64,000 bases of DNA from Prorocentrum cordatum (GCA_963575745.1 CAUYUJ010014175.1:231586-295585), one strand, 5' to 3'; shown: positions 21,012-31,422, counted from the first letter of the stretch. The notes: generated by a model from the sequence alone, not told the origin. A program made the numbers and translations.

Positions 21012-21725
21012 TGGGATGGGTCTCTGAGAATGGTATGCTATCTCACAAGATAGCCGCCAGTGTCACGCTCGCGGCCGCCTACTCCGCCTCGTCGTCTCCC
21101 CCCCTTTGCTGGATCGCGGCTGGTTCGTTTGGGTCCCTGGGGCCAGCTCGGGCCGAGGCCTGACGGCCGGGGCCTTTGCCTTCCTGGCCTGGCCACCTGT
21201 CTCCCCAGCTTTCCAGAGGCCGTCTCAGCTGACACTTCTGGCGGACTCGGCTAACACATGGTATGAGTTTCGTGCCCAGCATCGGCACCACCGGCGATTC
21301 CATCAGCTCCCCTCGACACCTACGCCGAGGATTTCTCTGCTCCACCATGTGATTATGAGGGCGGCTGTTGCGCGATGCGTATCGTAGCATACAACCTAGT
21401 ACCTCACAGTCGATTGAGTATGCATGCGCGCTTTAAAATAATGTGAGCGCGTGCTGCGCATAGGAGATGAGCGTTTACTATCCATGCCCTAGCGCCCACA
21501 GGCATGCGTGTACATGACACGTCAGGGTTTCGCCCTCTCTTTTTGTGAACATTCTGAGGAACGAGATGGGTTAGGGCCGACGAGGGACCCAAAGCTCTAT
21601 AGGCCCCAATGGGTTCCCTCAGGCGTCCTACCGCCTCGCCTTGAGCAGTACCAGCAGCAATCTACGGACGCTGACAGGCGCCAAACTCCCCAGGCCTGCG
21701 CATTATATGCGCTCATACCGAATAC
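21012..21725. other. 3' flank of the exon; nothing further seen
   Basis: No second gene, no polyadenylation-like AATAAA of note and no repeat that I could match elsewhere. Frames on both strands are short. Confidence 0.4.
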
Positions 21726-21727
21726 CG

Positions 21728-21866
21728 AACCGCTCGCTCGCTCGCTCGCTCGCTCGCTCGCTCCTCCTCCTCCTCCTCCTCCTCCTACTCATCCTCCTCC
21801 CCCTCCTCCCCCTCCTCCTCCTCCTCCTCATCCTGCTCCTGCTCCTGCTCCTGCTCCTCCTCCTCT
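21728..21866 (-). repeat. (GCTC)n then CCT tract
   Basis: About eight GCTC tetranucleotides (21,728-21,763), then CCT with CAT and TGCTCC interruptions. Purines lie on the minus strand. Confidence 0.9.
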
Positions 21867-21897
21867 CCCTCTTGGGGCCCGAAGGGCCCCAAGAGGG
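21867..21897. repeat. Perfect 14-bp hairpin
   Basis: CCCTCTTGGGGCCC, loop GAA, GGGCCCCAAGAGGG. The arm repeats the CCAAGAGGGCCCC unit of the 9.9-11.2 kb array, so it may be a small inverted piece of that repeat. Confidence 0.85.
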
Positions 21898-22169
21898 CTC
21901 CAAACGCTTCCAAGATCATCCCAACAGGGTCCCTGTAAACAATGCTTGAAGCTCCAGAAAGGTACGGCGCTGAATGGCGCCGCTCCCTTTTCTGGTCGCT
22001 GGCCTCAACATGGCCCGCTAGAGCCTCAATCGAGCAACAAGAGAAACGAGAAGGACCATCGCGGGGCTTCTTTGGAGAAGGGCTTTAGCAGGAGCCCAGG
22101 CAAAGGTGCGCTGAGATGCTACCTATACGACCACCCTGCAGGAAATATAAAGGTTTCGGGAGGGGGGGG
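21898..22169. other. Unique sequence, nothing seen
   Basis: Short unique sequence with no credible frame, repeat match or RNA gene. Confidence 0.4.
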
Positions 22170-22865
22170 AGCCATCGTCTCACTCAACCGATCTCACGAC
22201 CGATCCCACTATCGACATCCCTATCGATCTCACTATCGAAACAATTATCGAGATCACTACCAATCTCACTATCGATCTCAGTATCGATCTCGCCCGAACG
22301 ATCTCACCATCGATATCACTATCAATATCATTGCCGGTCTCAGTATAAATCTCCCTATCGATCTCACGTTCAATCTCACTACTGGACACCGACGGGACAT
22401 CACTATCGATCCCACTCGATCAATTTCACTCGATCAATCTCACGATCGACCTCACGATCGACCTCACTATCGACCTCACTGCTGATCTGACAATCGACAT
22501 CACTACCGATCTCAATATCGGTCTGACTATCGGTATCACTATCGATCTCACTACGGGACACCGACGGGACATCACTGTCGATCCAACTATTGACCTCACT
22601 ATCGATATCGCTATCGATATCACTATCGATCTTTCCATCGATCTCAGCATCGATCCCACAAACGATCTCACGATCGATCTCCACCAGATGGATCTCACGA
22701 TCCTTCTCACTATCGATCTCACGATCAATCTCACGAACGATATCACAATCGATCTAAACATCGAGCTTTTTAAAGACCTCACTGTCGATCTCGCTATCGA
22801 ACTCACTATCCATGTCACTATCGATCTCACTATCGCTCTCACGATCTGTCTCACGATCAGTCCAC
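22170..22865 (+). repeat. Degenerate ATCGATCTCACT array
   Basis: About 700 bp of 12-bp units (ATCGATCTCACT, with ATCGACCTC, ATCGATATC variants). Each frame gives runs such as SLSISLSIS or DLTIDLTI, an artefact of the array. Confidence 0.92.
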
Positions 22866-23075
22866 TACGGGACATCGACGGAACCCCGACGGGACACCAA
22901 TCAGGACACCACCAGGACACCACCAGGACACCATCGGGATACCACCAGGACACCATCGGGACAACACCGGGCCACCAGCGAGACATCCCCAAGACACCAT
23001 CGGAACACCACCGGGACACCGCGGGACACCGCGGGACACCGCGGGACACCATCGGGACACCACGGCGGGACACCC
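22866..23075 (+). repeat. GGGACACC / ACCACCAGGACACC array
   Basis: Directly follows the ATCGAT array. Units are CCACCAGGACACCATCGGGA and shorter GGGACACCGC. The first units mix with ACATCGACGG from the preceding array, so the two seem to have grown from a shared junction (a TACGGGACACCGACGGGACA block already occurs at 22,551 and, near-identical, 22,381). Confidence 0.85.
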
Positions 23076-23669
23076 CGGCCACCGCGGGCCAACCGGGGGA
23101 TGAGAGGCGGTCTTTTGGGCCAGAGGCGCCCTAGCCAGAGGAGTGTTCGGTCCTTTCCCCCGCCCCCGCGCAACTTCGCCTCGCCCGCACGCACGACACG
23201 AACACGAAACCGAAACCGATCTCACGGTGGTGGATCTCCGTTTCACTGCGATCTGATTCCCTCCATTCCAATTTTGTGACGCTGCAACATCCATGTCGAC
23301 TTATGCCCAATCCTCGGACTGACACGCTTGCGTCTAACCGAAGCACTGGGGTAAAGACTTGACATGCTACCCAAGCGGCCTAGGCGTGAGAACTTTGTCC
23401 CCCGAAGGTCCTTGCTCCAACTGAGCCGGTAGACGCACCCACAAGAACATACGCTGTCAGCGTCGGACGTCCCAAACGTGACCGCATACGTCGGCCTGCA
23501 GAGTGATCACAGGTCGAAGCCAAAAAGGTAGCTGATAGAGAGCAGAGGCAAGGGGGAACTAGAGGATAATGAACGGAAATGAGGCCAAATACCGATGACT
23601 TCGGGGACGATGGCGCAAGAGATGCAGTCGTGCAAATACACTCCTTCGTCGCCTGCGACTACCGTTGTG
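23076..23669. other. No gene seen
   Basis: Unique sequence. Short frames only, no repeats matched elsewhere in the window. Confidence 0.4.
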
Positions 23670-23865
23670 GATGCCACGGCAATGGACACCCTAACAGTCA
23701 TATCATGGAATTAACATGTGTTTAAAATGTTGGAACAATGGCCTGAACATGGTTTGAACATGTTATCTCAAGTTTAAAACAATGTTAGCACATTTTCCAG
23801 ACATCTGGAAATTATTTGGCAACATGCTTCCTCTCCATTGACCGTCCTCCTCAAGACTAGCGCAG
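23670..23865. repeat. AT-rich dispersed repeat R5, copy 1
   Basis: Begins GCCACGGCAATGGACACCC and ends GGCAACATGCTTCCTCTCCA. The middle is AT-rich with repeated AACATG words. The whole length matches 36,468-36,662, including CATCTGGAAATTATTTGGCA. It is distinctly poorer in GC than its surroundings. Confidence 0.8.
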
Positions 23866-23890
23866 CACGGAAGCGAACGGGCGCCCCAAG

Positions 23891-24163
23891 GACTATGGTA
23901 TTGGCGGTGGAATGCTGCTGCTTCCGTGAAGAGAAAGCGCTCAGTGACGGAGGGGAGGGAGAACAGCCTGGCATCAAACATGTCAGCAGACTGGAAGGTC
24001 CAAGGGTACATTACGACTGGTCGTGTGACTATGGCATTGGCGGTGGCCTGCTGCTGCTTCCGTGGAGAGGAGGCGCTCAGTGACGGAGGGGAGGGAGAAC
24101 AGCATGGCATCAAACATGTCAGCGGACTGGAAGGTCCAAGGGTACATCACGACTGGTCGTGCA
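23891..24163 (+). repeat. Two-copy tandem duplication, unit about 136 bp
   Basis: GACTATGGTATTGGCGGTGG ... TACATTACGACTGGTCGTG is followed at once by GACTATGGCATTGGCGGTGG ... TACATCACGACTGGTCGTG, with a few substitutions. It starts directly after repeat R5. Confidence 0.92.
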
Positions 24164-24442
24164 GGAAGCCAGGCACTCATCCGATAGCGTGACGGCATGT
24201 TTCCTACACCTTCTTCCAAGGGCGACTCTCGCATGACACCTGGACTTTGAACCTGGCGGTTTCCGCATGTCTGAGCCGCCGCGCGCCTATGCGAGCCGTC
24301 GAACAACATCACCAACGAAAGAACTGTGGCCGCGAGGGCGTACACGAAGAAGAGCACAGAGTTCGTGAACACCGGATGGAACGGGCAGACACACAGGATG
24401 AGGGGGGAGGAGCGGGAGCTCGGGAGGGGACGTCGGGAAGGA

Positions 24443-25181
24443 CTACGGTTGCGAGGCTATGTTTAGCGTGTACCCCGTTAGCTTTTGGACCTCTGGGCGT
24501 GGCCGGTGATACGCTAAGCGTTTTGGCGGGGCCAGACCCGGGACCCAGCGTTTGGGAGGGCGAATTCTATACACGCTAAGCGCTTGATGTTGGGACGACA
24601 CCCGGACCAAACATGATACACGCTAAGCGGTATCAGCGGCGGCGCCAAGGCGAGAGCCCTATTTTGGGAGGGCGACTTCTATACACGCTAAGTTCTATTT
24701 GAAAAACGTCCCCTCCATCCTCCTCCTCCTTCCTCCCTCCTCCTCCCTCCTGGGCGGGTGCGCCGACATGGGCGGGGCGGCCAGCTTTTCAACTTTCCAT
24801 TTTTCGAGGATGTCTCAAGCGAGAGCCCCATTTCCGAAGATTCGAAGATCCCGCGACCGATTTCAACGCACCAGTCTTCCGAGCCGCGTCCAGCCGAGGC
24901 GGCGAAGGGGGCCCCGCCGACTGGGCGGCGTCCGACGTACAGGGAGGGAAGGAGGAGGGGGAGCATGGCGGATGGGTGGGGACCAGGGGAGGATCTCTTC
25001 TTACACACGCTAAGCGTAATATTGCAGCACTGGCCCGGCGAAGATACCAGATCGAACTGGGTACACGCTAAGCGGAGGCCCGTTACACGCTAAGCTTGAT
25101 TTACACGCTAAGCGCACAAGCTCTTAGCGTGTATAAGATTTTGTTCCGACGTACACGCTAAACATAGCCTCGCAACCGTAG
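24443..25181. mobile_element. 739-bp TIR element with internal iterons
   Basis: The 31-bp ends are perfect inverted repeats (left begins CTACGGTTGCGAGGCTATG, right ends CATAGCCTCGCAACCGTAG). The inner end of each TIR is TTTAGCGTGTAC, a variant of a motif that recurs inside: (TA)CACGCTAAGCG at about 24,511, 24,572, 24,615, 24,683, 25,005, 25,062, 25,083 and 25,101, and inverted at 25,124. No transposase is encoded. TIRs plus subterminal motif clusters are the usual architecture of nonautonomous DNA transposons, where the iterons bind transposase; that role is inferred. Confidence 0.82.
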
Positions 25182-26045
25182 GAGGATGGAGCAGAAGTAG
25201 AGTCAAACCATCAGACCAGAAAGAGAGAGAGAGAGAGAGAGAGGGAGAGAACAACAAATCAACGTACATGTCAGATGTGCATTGGCACGATGGTGAAACA
25301 AACCACTGTGATACACTTGTGGCGGCTCCGCTGTGAAACAAGGGTCAGCCATGCGGAATCGCGTACTCTTATTTCAGGGTCCCTGTGTATATTCTGGCTC
25401 CAGAAAAGCCTGGCTGCGCGAGGAACGCTGGAGATACAACCACGGCAGTACCAGTGGAACCGCGAGGCCCCTTTCCAACTCGAGCTGTTCCCTATTTCAG
25501 CCTCCTGTACGCAGAGAAGAGGAATTGTCTGTGAAACAAGCGTGTTCACGTGCTGCTTGGGGTTGCGTTCCGTCTTAACGCAGATGGCAACAACACTGTA
25601 GTACATTGGCGAACGCCTGGGATGATGGAGGAGTTTAGGAGCAACGCTCGGGGGGGGGACTGGCACAAGGGGGAACATCAACCTGGTTCCGGGAGCGCCC
25701 AAACATGGATCAGCGCTCCATGGATTTGGCACGCGGTCGCCAAATCTAAGGGTCGGAGGAGGTGCCCTCCCCAAAATGCGGCCGGTGCCGCCTCGCTCGG
25801 CGGCGGAAATCTGCCCCCTCGATCCATGTTTGCGATCGCCTGACGATAGATCGCCGAGATGCGCCCCAGATAGCAAAACGGCAAAATCCTGGGCGGGAAG
25901 GGCTCTCGGTCCCCCACCAGCGATCCATGGCCGCTGTGGGGCCAATGCCCCGCCGCCAGATCCTGGGCCCCAAAGGGGATCGAGGATCGCATCGAGGAAA
26001 AAGGATCCGGGGACCGAGGATCGAGGATTCGATCCTCGATTCTTG
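25182..26045. other. No gene seen; (GA)n at about 25,221-25,243
   Basis: Apart from the GA microsatellite and a GATCGAGGATTCGATCCTCGA palindromic patch near 26,020-26,045 there is nothing I can name. Confidence 0.45.
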
Positions 26046-26140
26046 ATCTTCCTCCTCCTCCTCCTTCCCTTCCTCCTCCCCTCCTCCTCCCCTCCTCCTC
26101 CTCCTCCTCCTCCTCCTCCTCCTCCTCCTCCTCCTCCTCG
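26046..26140 (-). repeat. CCT tract
   Basis: About 95 bp of CCT ending in CTCGTGAGCCGATCCCCCAC. The same ending follows the next CCT tract at 26,522-26,541, so a 384-bp segment including the tract has been duplicated or both tracts grew from a shared unit. Confidence 0.93.
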
Positions 26141-26404
26141 TGAGCCGATCCCCCACTGACGTTGCCTCTGAAGAGTGGCCCAAGCCAGGATGTGTGCGAG
26201 ACGACCGCGCCACAAACAGCACACGACTCCTCCCCCGCTGTTCCACTGTCCGACTCGCTGGAAGATCGGGGTCGTCATCGCCGCCCTTCAGGGTCGGCGG
26301 CACCGGCCGTAAGGCCTCTCTTATAGCACGTGACTCCTTCCCCGCTGTTCTACTGTCCCGCTCACTGGCACATCAATGCTGCGCAATGTCACGATGCCAG
26401 AAGC
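26141..26404. repeat. Imperfect duplication between two CCT tracts
   Basis: CACGACTCCTCCCCCGCTGT with TCCACTGTCCGACTCGCTGG at about 26,220-26,263 is repeated as GTGACTCCTTCCCCGCTGTT with CTACTGTCCCGCTCACTGG at about 26,328-26,366. No gene. Confidence 0.65.
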
Positions 26405-26527
26405 CTTCTCCTCCTCCTTCTCCCCCTCCTCCTCCTCCTCCTCCTCCCCCTCCTCCTCTTGATCTTCCTCCTCCTCCTCCCCCTCCTCCTCCTCCTCCTC
26501 TTCCTCCTCCTCCTCCTCCTCCTCGTG
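26405..26527 (-). repeat. CCT tract
   Basis: About 120 bp of CCT with CCC and TTGATC interruptions, purines on the minus strand. Confidence 0.95.
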
Positions 26528-26733
26528 AGCCGATCCCCCACAATGCCACGATGCCAGAAGCCCTGCAACTCACTCGCTTCACCGAACGGCCCATCGGCCG
26601 GAGAAGGGCGTCGGCACGTGGAGCAGGAAGGCATCGAAAGTATTGGGGGGGGGGCGTCGCCCGCTCCCGGAGGACGAAGGAGGAGGGAACGCCAGACGAT
26701 CCATGAAATCGGCAGGCCCCTAAAGCACACTGG
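26528..26733. other. No gene seen
   Basis: Short unique stretch leading into the R2 flank at 26,734. A frame on each strand is open but neither shows a domain. Confidence 0.4.
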
Positions 26734-26753
26734 CATCTGGGCGTCCGAGAATG

Positions 26754-26933
26754 CTCCAGATTTCGTAATAAAAGGGAGGGGGTCTGGACCCTCCAAGACA
26801 AGCCATTTCAGACCTTCCCCCGTGGGAGAACCCTCCAAAACATCGTCCCCAGACCCCCCAGGCCCTCCAAGATAGCCTGGAAGAGACCACCCCCCGAAAT
26901 GAGACCCCCCTCCCTTTATTACGAAATCTGGAG
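26754..26933. mobile_element. MITE-like family A, copy 1
   Basis: A 180-bp unit with about 31-bp inverted ends: CTCCAGATTTCGTAATAAAA at the left, TTTATTACGAAATCTGGAG at the right, continuing through GGGAGGGGGTCT / AGACCCCCCTCCC. TG precedes it and TA follows. The flanks (GGCATCTGGGCGTCCGAGAA and CCTGTTTTCAACGACCGATG) match the empty R2 site at 16,142-16,180. No coding capacity. A TA target duplication (as in Tc1/mariner-type elements) fits this and the second copy. Confidence 0.9.
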
Positions 26934-26936
26934 TAC

Positions 26937-28685
26937 CTGTTTTCAACGACCGATGGATGTCTAGCTTCTGTCCAGCCTTCAGGACCAATCCTGGGAGCCC
27001 CCCACGAGCGGGGGGAGTGCGACACCCAGTGCAGGAGCAGCCCAGCATGTAGCAGCCGAGCATTCCGTCCGTGCAGCAGCCGGGGAGCCCACTGCGCCCG
27101 TGGAGCCCGTGGTGCGAGGACGGGGGGGGGGGGCGAAGGGTTTTTTTTTCGGGCCCCGAACGGCCCTGCAGGGCCCCTGTTCTGCAGCCCTCGCTGTCCC
27201 CCCCCCATCTATCGCCCCCCCCCCCCCCATTGCGCGACTCCCAGAGCCCGACGCTCCCAGCACGCTGCAGAAACAATGGCATGTGCAACACGACTTCTCT
27301 CGCCCAACCGCCAACGACCGCTAAATCTGCGAAGCGCTCACCTCTTACCTGAGAGCGCACATCTCTCTGCACAGATCTCTCAACGCTGACCTCCCCGTGT
27401 GCTCTTCTTGCTTCCTCCCTCCGTGAACTGTTCGATCTCTCTTCTCCGTGGGAGCCCAGCCCCCAGCCCTCACTTCCAAGTCTGTAGGGGGGAGATATAA
27501 ATAATGGACTTGTGCCACGAACGGCAGGGCTGGCCAAAGCGACAAACCAAGTGGCGCAAACAGTTAGAGGATACCCGCACGAGGGCTGCAGGGCGGCTCA
27601 ATATGGCTCGCTTGAAGACGTTTGACCGAGCGCCCAGAAGAACACCTCGAGACGGCTTGGAAGTGCGTGCGTGCGCGTGTCCTTGCATCTGTCATCTGTG
27701 CGTGCGCATGTGCGCGGCTCCCTTGGCTCCTCTGAGTGTGCGTGCCCTCGAGCGCCCAAGGAAACTACCAAGCCTACCATCGGCAACGTACCGGCCTTCT
27801 GAAAGCTGACACGTCGCTACTCCGCTGCGCACGAACGCCTATTCAATACATCTGTACGGCGCCCTGGTCCGCATTAGCCGCTCACCCAATGTCCGTTGCA
27901 CCACCGATTTTATTGCCAGACACGTCACCACTATCGTCGCCGACACACCAAGCCCTGAGCGTGACAAGTTAATGAAGATGGGTGAGACGGATCAACGAAG
28001 AGCAGACGCGTGTGAACGAACGAGAAAGCAAAATGAGCGACTTTAGAAAGGAACTGTACAATCATTGGGAATGAATTGCATGTGGAACGGCAACTCATAC
28101 ATGACAGTGAACAAAAAAGAAACAACGCACCGCCACGCGGCATAGTGCAACAGGCTGCGTGAGGAATACGACCGCCGCTATAGGCCACCACACCAACATA
28201 AAAAAAGGTAGGGCCCTGAGCGGCGGGGGGGACGAAGGCTCGATGTAGGAATGTCGACCATATGTGGCAAGCTTGACATGAACTACGTGGATGAGAAGGC
28301 GGCAGCATGTAGAACCCCCGGATGAAAGACCACCCCCACTCAGACACTAGAGCAATGGAGCAAACATATGATTTTGCAGGAAGGGCAACATTCTGACACG
28401 ATGCCCGAAGCATTCGACCCTTGAGAACGTGATCGACCACTCCGCGGGGCATCCAAGCAAGCGGTGAAAAGCGCGATCGCACGCTTCATGTGACCAGCAA
28501 CTGAACAAATGTTTGAAGTGCGGCAATTTGCACCGCTCATGTCGTCAGGATTTGCCTTTGCGGATAGGACAAGGGGAGCGGGCGAGGGGGGGGAGGAGGG
28601 GGGTAAGACGAGGTCGACGGGTCACGGCAGCAACCGCTCGATGTTATTCACCGCGGCCCCAAAACAGAGACATCGACGATGCTGC
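26937..28685. other. No gene seen
   Basis: Mixed unique sequence with homopolymers (G10 near 27,123, T9 near 27,150, C12 near 27,218). A minus-strand frame at 27,931-28,482 is open for 183 codons but Cys-rich and domain-free, and has no splice or start context I would trust. Confidence 0.45.
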
Positions 28686-28689
28686 GTGA

Positions 28690-28855
28690 TGCAATCTGTG
28701 CGATGCAAGTTATGCGGCGCAAGCTATGTGGTTGAAGCAGTGTGGTGCAATCTGCGTGGTGTAAGTTCTGTGGTGCAAGATAAGTGGTGCATGGTTTGTG
28801 GTGCACTAGTTGTGGTGTGAGCTATGAGGTTCAAGCTGCGTGGCGAAACGGATGC
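28690..28855 (+). repeat. Degenerate GTGGTGCAA array
   Basis: Short units of about 18-22 bp such as TGTGGTGCAATCTGCGTGGT and TGTGGTGCAAGATAAGTGGTG (spaced pieces). Decayed, about eight copies. Confidence 0.75.
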
Positions 28856-29235
28856 AATCTATGCAGCGCTATTGAGTTTGGAAGCGTTCGGATAGTCAAT
28901 TCCTGTGCACGCGCAATACTCCCACCCACCCATTCGCAACTTGGTTTGCAAAACCCATGCGGCGGCGATCGCGATGAGTGTCTGGTGTTAGCTGGTGCAT
29001 ATCCGCGGCCGCGCTCGCCGGCGCATGCTCGCGCGCACTGCGGCCACCTAGTGTGGTGTGACCGACGCGGCCGCGGTGGCGCTGACCAGTGGGCACTTCC
29101 CAGCGAGCACTTCAGTGCGGGCCAGTGTTTTGGGCGGACGCGGTATCATGGCGACGTGGCGAAGTCGCCAATGGTAGACACGATGGTGCTACTAGACGAG
29201 ACGGTGTCGATGGCGACGATGACACAGCAACGCCT
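28856..29235. other. No gene seen
   Basis: Unique sequence up to the CCT tract; ATGGTAGACACGATGGTGC and GGCGACGATGACAC precede the tract. Nothing recognised. Confidence 0.4.
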
Positions 29236-29935
29236 CCTCCTCCTCCTCCTCCTCCTCCTCCTCCTCCTCCTCCTCCTCCTCCTCCTCTTGCTCCTGCCCC
29301 TCCTCCTCTTCCTCCTCCTCCTCCTCCTCTTCATCCTCCTCCTCTTCTTTATCCTCCCCCTCCTCCTCCTCCACCTCCTCCTCCCCCTCCTCCTCCTCCT
29401 CCTCCTCTTCCTCCTCCTCCGCCTACCCCTCCTCCTCCTCTTCCCCCCCCTCCTCCGTCCGTCTCCCCCGCCCCCCTCCTCCTCCACCTCCTGATCTTCC
29501 CCCTCCTCCTCCTGCTCCTCCTTTCTCTGCTCGATCAGCCCCCTCCTCGTCATACGCCTGCTCCTCCCCATCATCGTTTTCCTCCTCCCCCTCCCCAGCG
29601 TGGCCAGGGCCTGTCAGAGATCTCCTCCTCATCCTCCTCCTCCTCCTCCTCCTCCTCTCCTCCTCCTCCTCCTCCTCCTCCGTCCCCCTCCTCCTTTTCC
29701 CCCCGTCTTCCTGCCCCTCCGTACCCTCCTCCCCCCTATCCTCCTCCTCCTCCTCCTCCTCCTCTCCTCCTCCTCCTCCTCCTCCTCCTCCTCCTCCTTC
29801 TCCCCTTCCCTCTCTCCTCCTCCCCCATACGTCCTCCCCCGCCCTCCCTCCCTCCCTCCCTCCCCCCGTCCCTCCCCCTCCCCCTCCTCCTCCTCCCCCT
29901 CCTCCCCTCCTCCTCCTCCTCCTCCTCCTCCTTGT
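29236..29935 (-). repeat. 700-bp CCT-rich polypyrimidine tract
   Basis: CCT with CCC, TTC and occasional breaks (CGTCCGTCTCCCCC, GTGGCCAGGGCC near 29,600). Purines are on the minus strand. It lies at the 3' side of the retro-copied transcript that begins at 31,392. Confidence 0.93.
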
Positions 29936-30390
29936 TGCCATCGGCAACACCTCAGTCGGGAAGAGCGCGGTGAACAGCACGACCTGCATGAACACGCTGA
30001 AAACGTACGTAGCAGAGCGAGGTACCCCAGAGACAACGTGAATATCGCTTGCATAAACAACGAACCTCAAGAAAGCAGAGACAGCGAATATGTAATTCAA
30101 TACGCCGAGCACATAACCAAGAAGCGATGCTCGATCTCGTCGGTCCGCAGTGCCACATACATTACGATCAAATCGTAGCAGGAAGCCCATGCCCCGCACG
30201 AGAGAATAACAGATGCCACAACAATCGCAGAGCGCCGTAAATCCAACGCCAGAATTATCATACACATCAAACCGTACCTGAAGAACAGCAATGCAAGCCC
30301 GAGAGAAAGCATTCTATGCCGAGGCCGCTGAAGTCAGATTCGTTGAGCAGAGCGTCGTCGTCCTCCGAATCGTAAGCAACGCAACAATAC
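29936..30390 (-). pseudogene. Membrane-protein fragment in two frames
   Basis: From ATG at 30,310-30,312 the minus strand reads MLSLGLALLFFRYGLMCMII, LALDLRRSAIVVASVILSCG and YDLIVMYVALRTDEIEHRFL, then stops at TGA near 30,097. One frame over it continues as VLGVLNYIFAVSAFLRFVVY and RSATYVFSVFMQVVLFTALF before running into the CCT tract. Hydrophobic segments of about 20 residues recur four or five times, as in a polytopic membrane protein. I cannot name the family. It is the 3' part of the leader-marked copy below, and the frameshift fits a decayed retrocopy. Confidence 0.45.
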
Positions 30391-31371
30391 TATGTGAATC
30401 CAGCCCCAGCAGTCGACGACGTCAGCCGCATCCCAGCAGAAGACGAGGGCGATGAGAAAAACATAACCGATGAAGAGGCAGCACAATTAGCGAAGAGGAG
30501 ACCCTCACCGGTGTCCACCGGCAAACCCACGGGCTCCCACGCACCGGCTGCAGGCGGCGGCTGCATAACTCTGCGGGCAGTCCTCCCCCGCAGGGGCCCA
30601 GAAGCCGCGATGCCTGAACCATCACCCTCATCGTCGCGTCCTCGCGCAGGCTCCTCAGCAGCAAACGCCCGAGCGGGAGGAGGGCCGAGGAAGTTCGACT
30701 CCACCGCACCAAACTCCGAAACGCAGATCGGGTCGGTGGCGACGTCCCACATCGAGCGCACAACAGCACCAGGGAAGACGATCGCCCCGCATGTGCTGCA
30801 TGTCATCCCGCCATCGGCGGCGCCGGGAACGGGCGGAACCTCGGCAGCTCCATCTCCAGCCCCAGCCCCCAGCGGCACGAAGGCGACGACATCGGCCCGC
30901 ATGGCAGATCCCCCGACGGCAGGACCAGCAGCAGCAGCGTGATGTTCCAGCCTGGGCTCCGCTGCTGCCTGCTGCCCAAGCGAGCTCTTCTGGCGAGGCA
31001 GCCACAAAGCCGTTCGCTGGAACGCGAGCAGCGTGCCACGCCGCATTCCTCTTCCTGCGGGCTCCCCCAGGGACAGACTGGCCGCGCGACAGGAGCCTCA
31101 GACCGTGCCTGGCCGCCATCTCCCTGTCCTGCCATGAGTGTGGCTCGCCCACGCAAGCACGATCGCGGAGGGTAGCCTCGAGGGCGGCCCGACCCCTGCG
31201 ACTAGCAGCACGGCGAGCAGAACACGGCCCGAAGAGGTCTATCTCGGCTGACCTTTTCGAGCTGGCCGCCACGAACTCAGGAAGCCTCCCGCAGCGAAGA
31301 CAGCATCAGTGGTGGCCCCTTGCACCATCGCGATCGCTTGAGCAATAGGGCTTTCGCTCGCTGGTGAGCGG
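30391..31371 (-). pseudogene. Body of a retro-copied, trans-spliced transcript; protein unknown
   Basis: Minus-strand sequence directly 3' of the leader relic. Protein-like pieces appear in alternating frames: RSAEIDLFGPCSARRAASRR, DREMAARHGLRLLSRGQSVP and RNAAWHAARVPANGFVAASP (frame at 30,655-31,272), and GMTCSTCGAIVFPGAVVRSM with AVESNFLGPPPARAFAAEEP (frame at 30,390-31,046). CxxC and high third-position GC argue for former coding sequence. Whether these are one protein with a shift or chance frames cannot be settled by eye. No introns are evident, which suits a retrocopy. Confidence 0.45.
31337..31352 (-). other. Possible second, older leader relic
   Basis: The minus strand reads AGCCCTATTGCTCAAG, 14 of 17 aligned positions matching the end of the spliced leader. 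It lies 19 bases downstream of the perfect relic. Repeated rounds of trans-splicing and retroposition would give this arrangement, but the match is short. Confidence 0.3.
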
Positions 31372-31392
31372 CTTGAGCCAAAATGGCTACGG
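31372..31392 (-). other. Dinoflagellate spliced-leader relic, perfect
   Basis: The minus strand carries the conserved leader, ending GCCATTTTGGCTCAAG, preceded by CCGTA. The next bases are CCGCTCACC, not GT, so this is not the exon of an SL RNA gene. The expected explanation is reverse transcription of a mature trans-spliced mRNA and its reinsertion. The 5' side abuts GGCTCC then the (GGA)n purine strand. Confidence 0.9.
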
Positions 31393-31395
31393 AGC

Positions 31396-31422
31396 CTCCT
31401 CCTCCTCCTCCTCCTCCTCCTC

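Noticed and set aside
27931-28482. 183-codon Cys-rich minus-strand protein
   Set aside because: No domain, no supporting splice or codon signal, and competing frames on the plus strand.
31372-31392. SL RNA gene
   Set aside because: The leader is not followed by GT and there is no Sm-site-bearing short RNA downstream.
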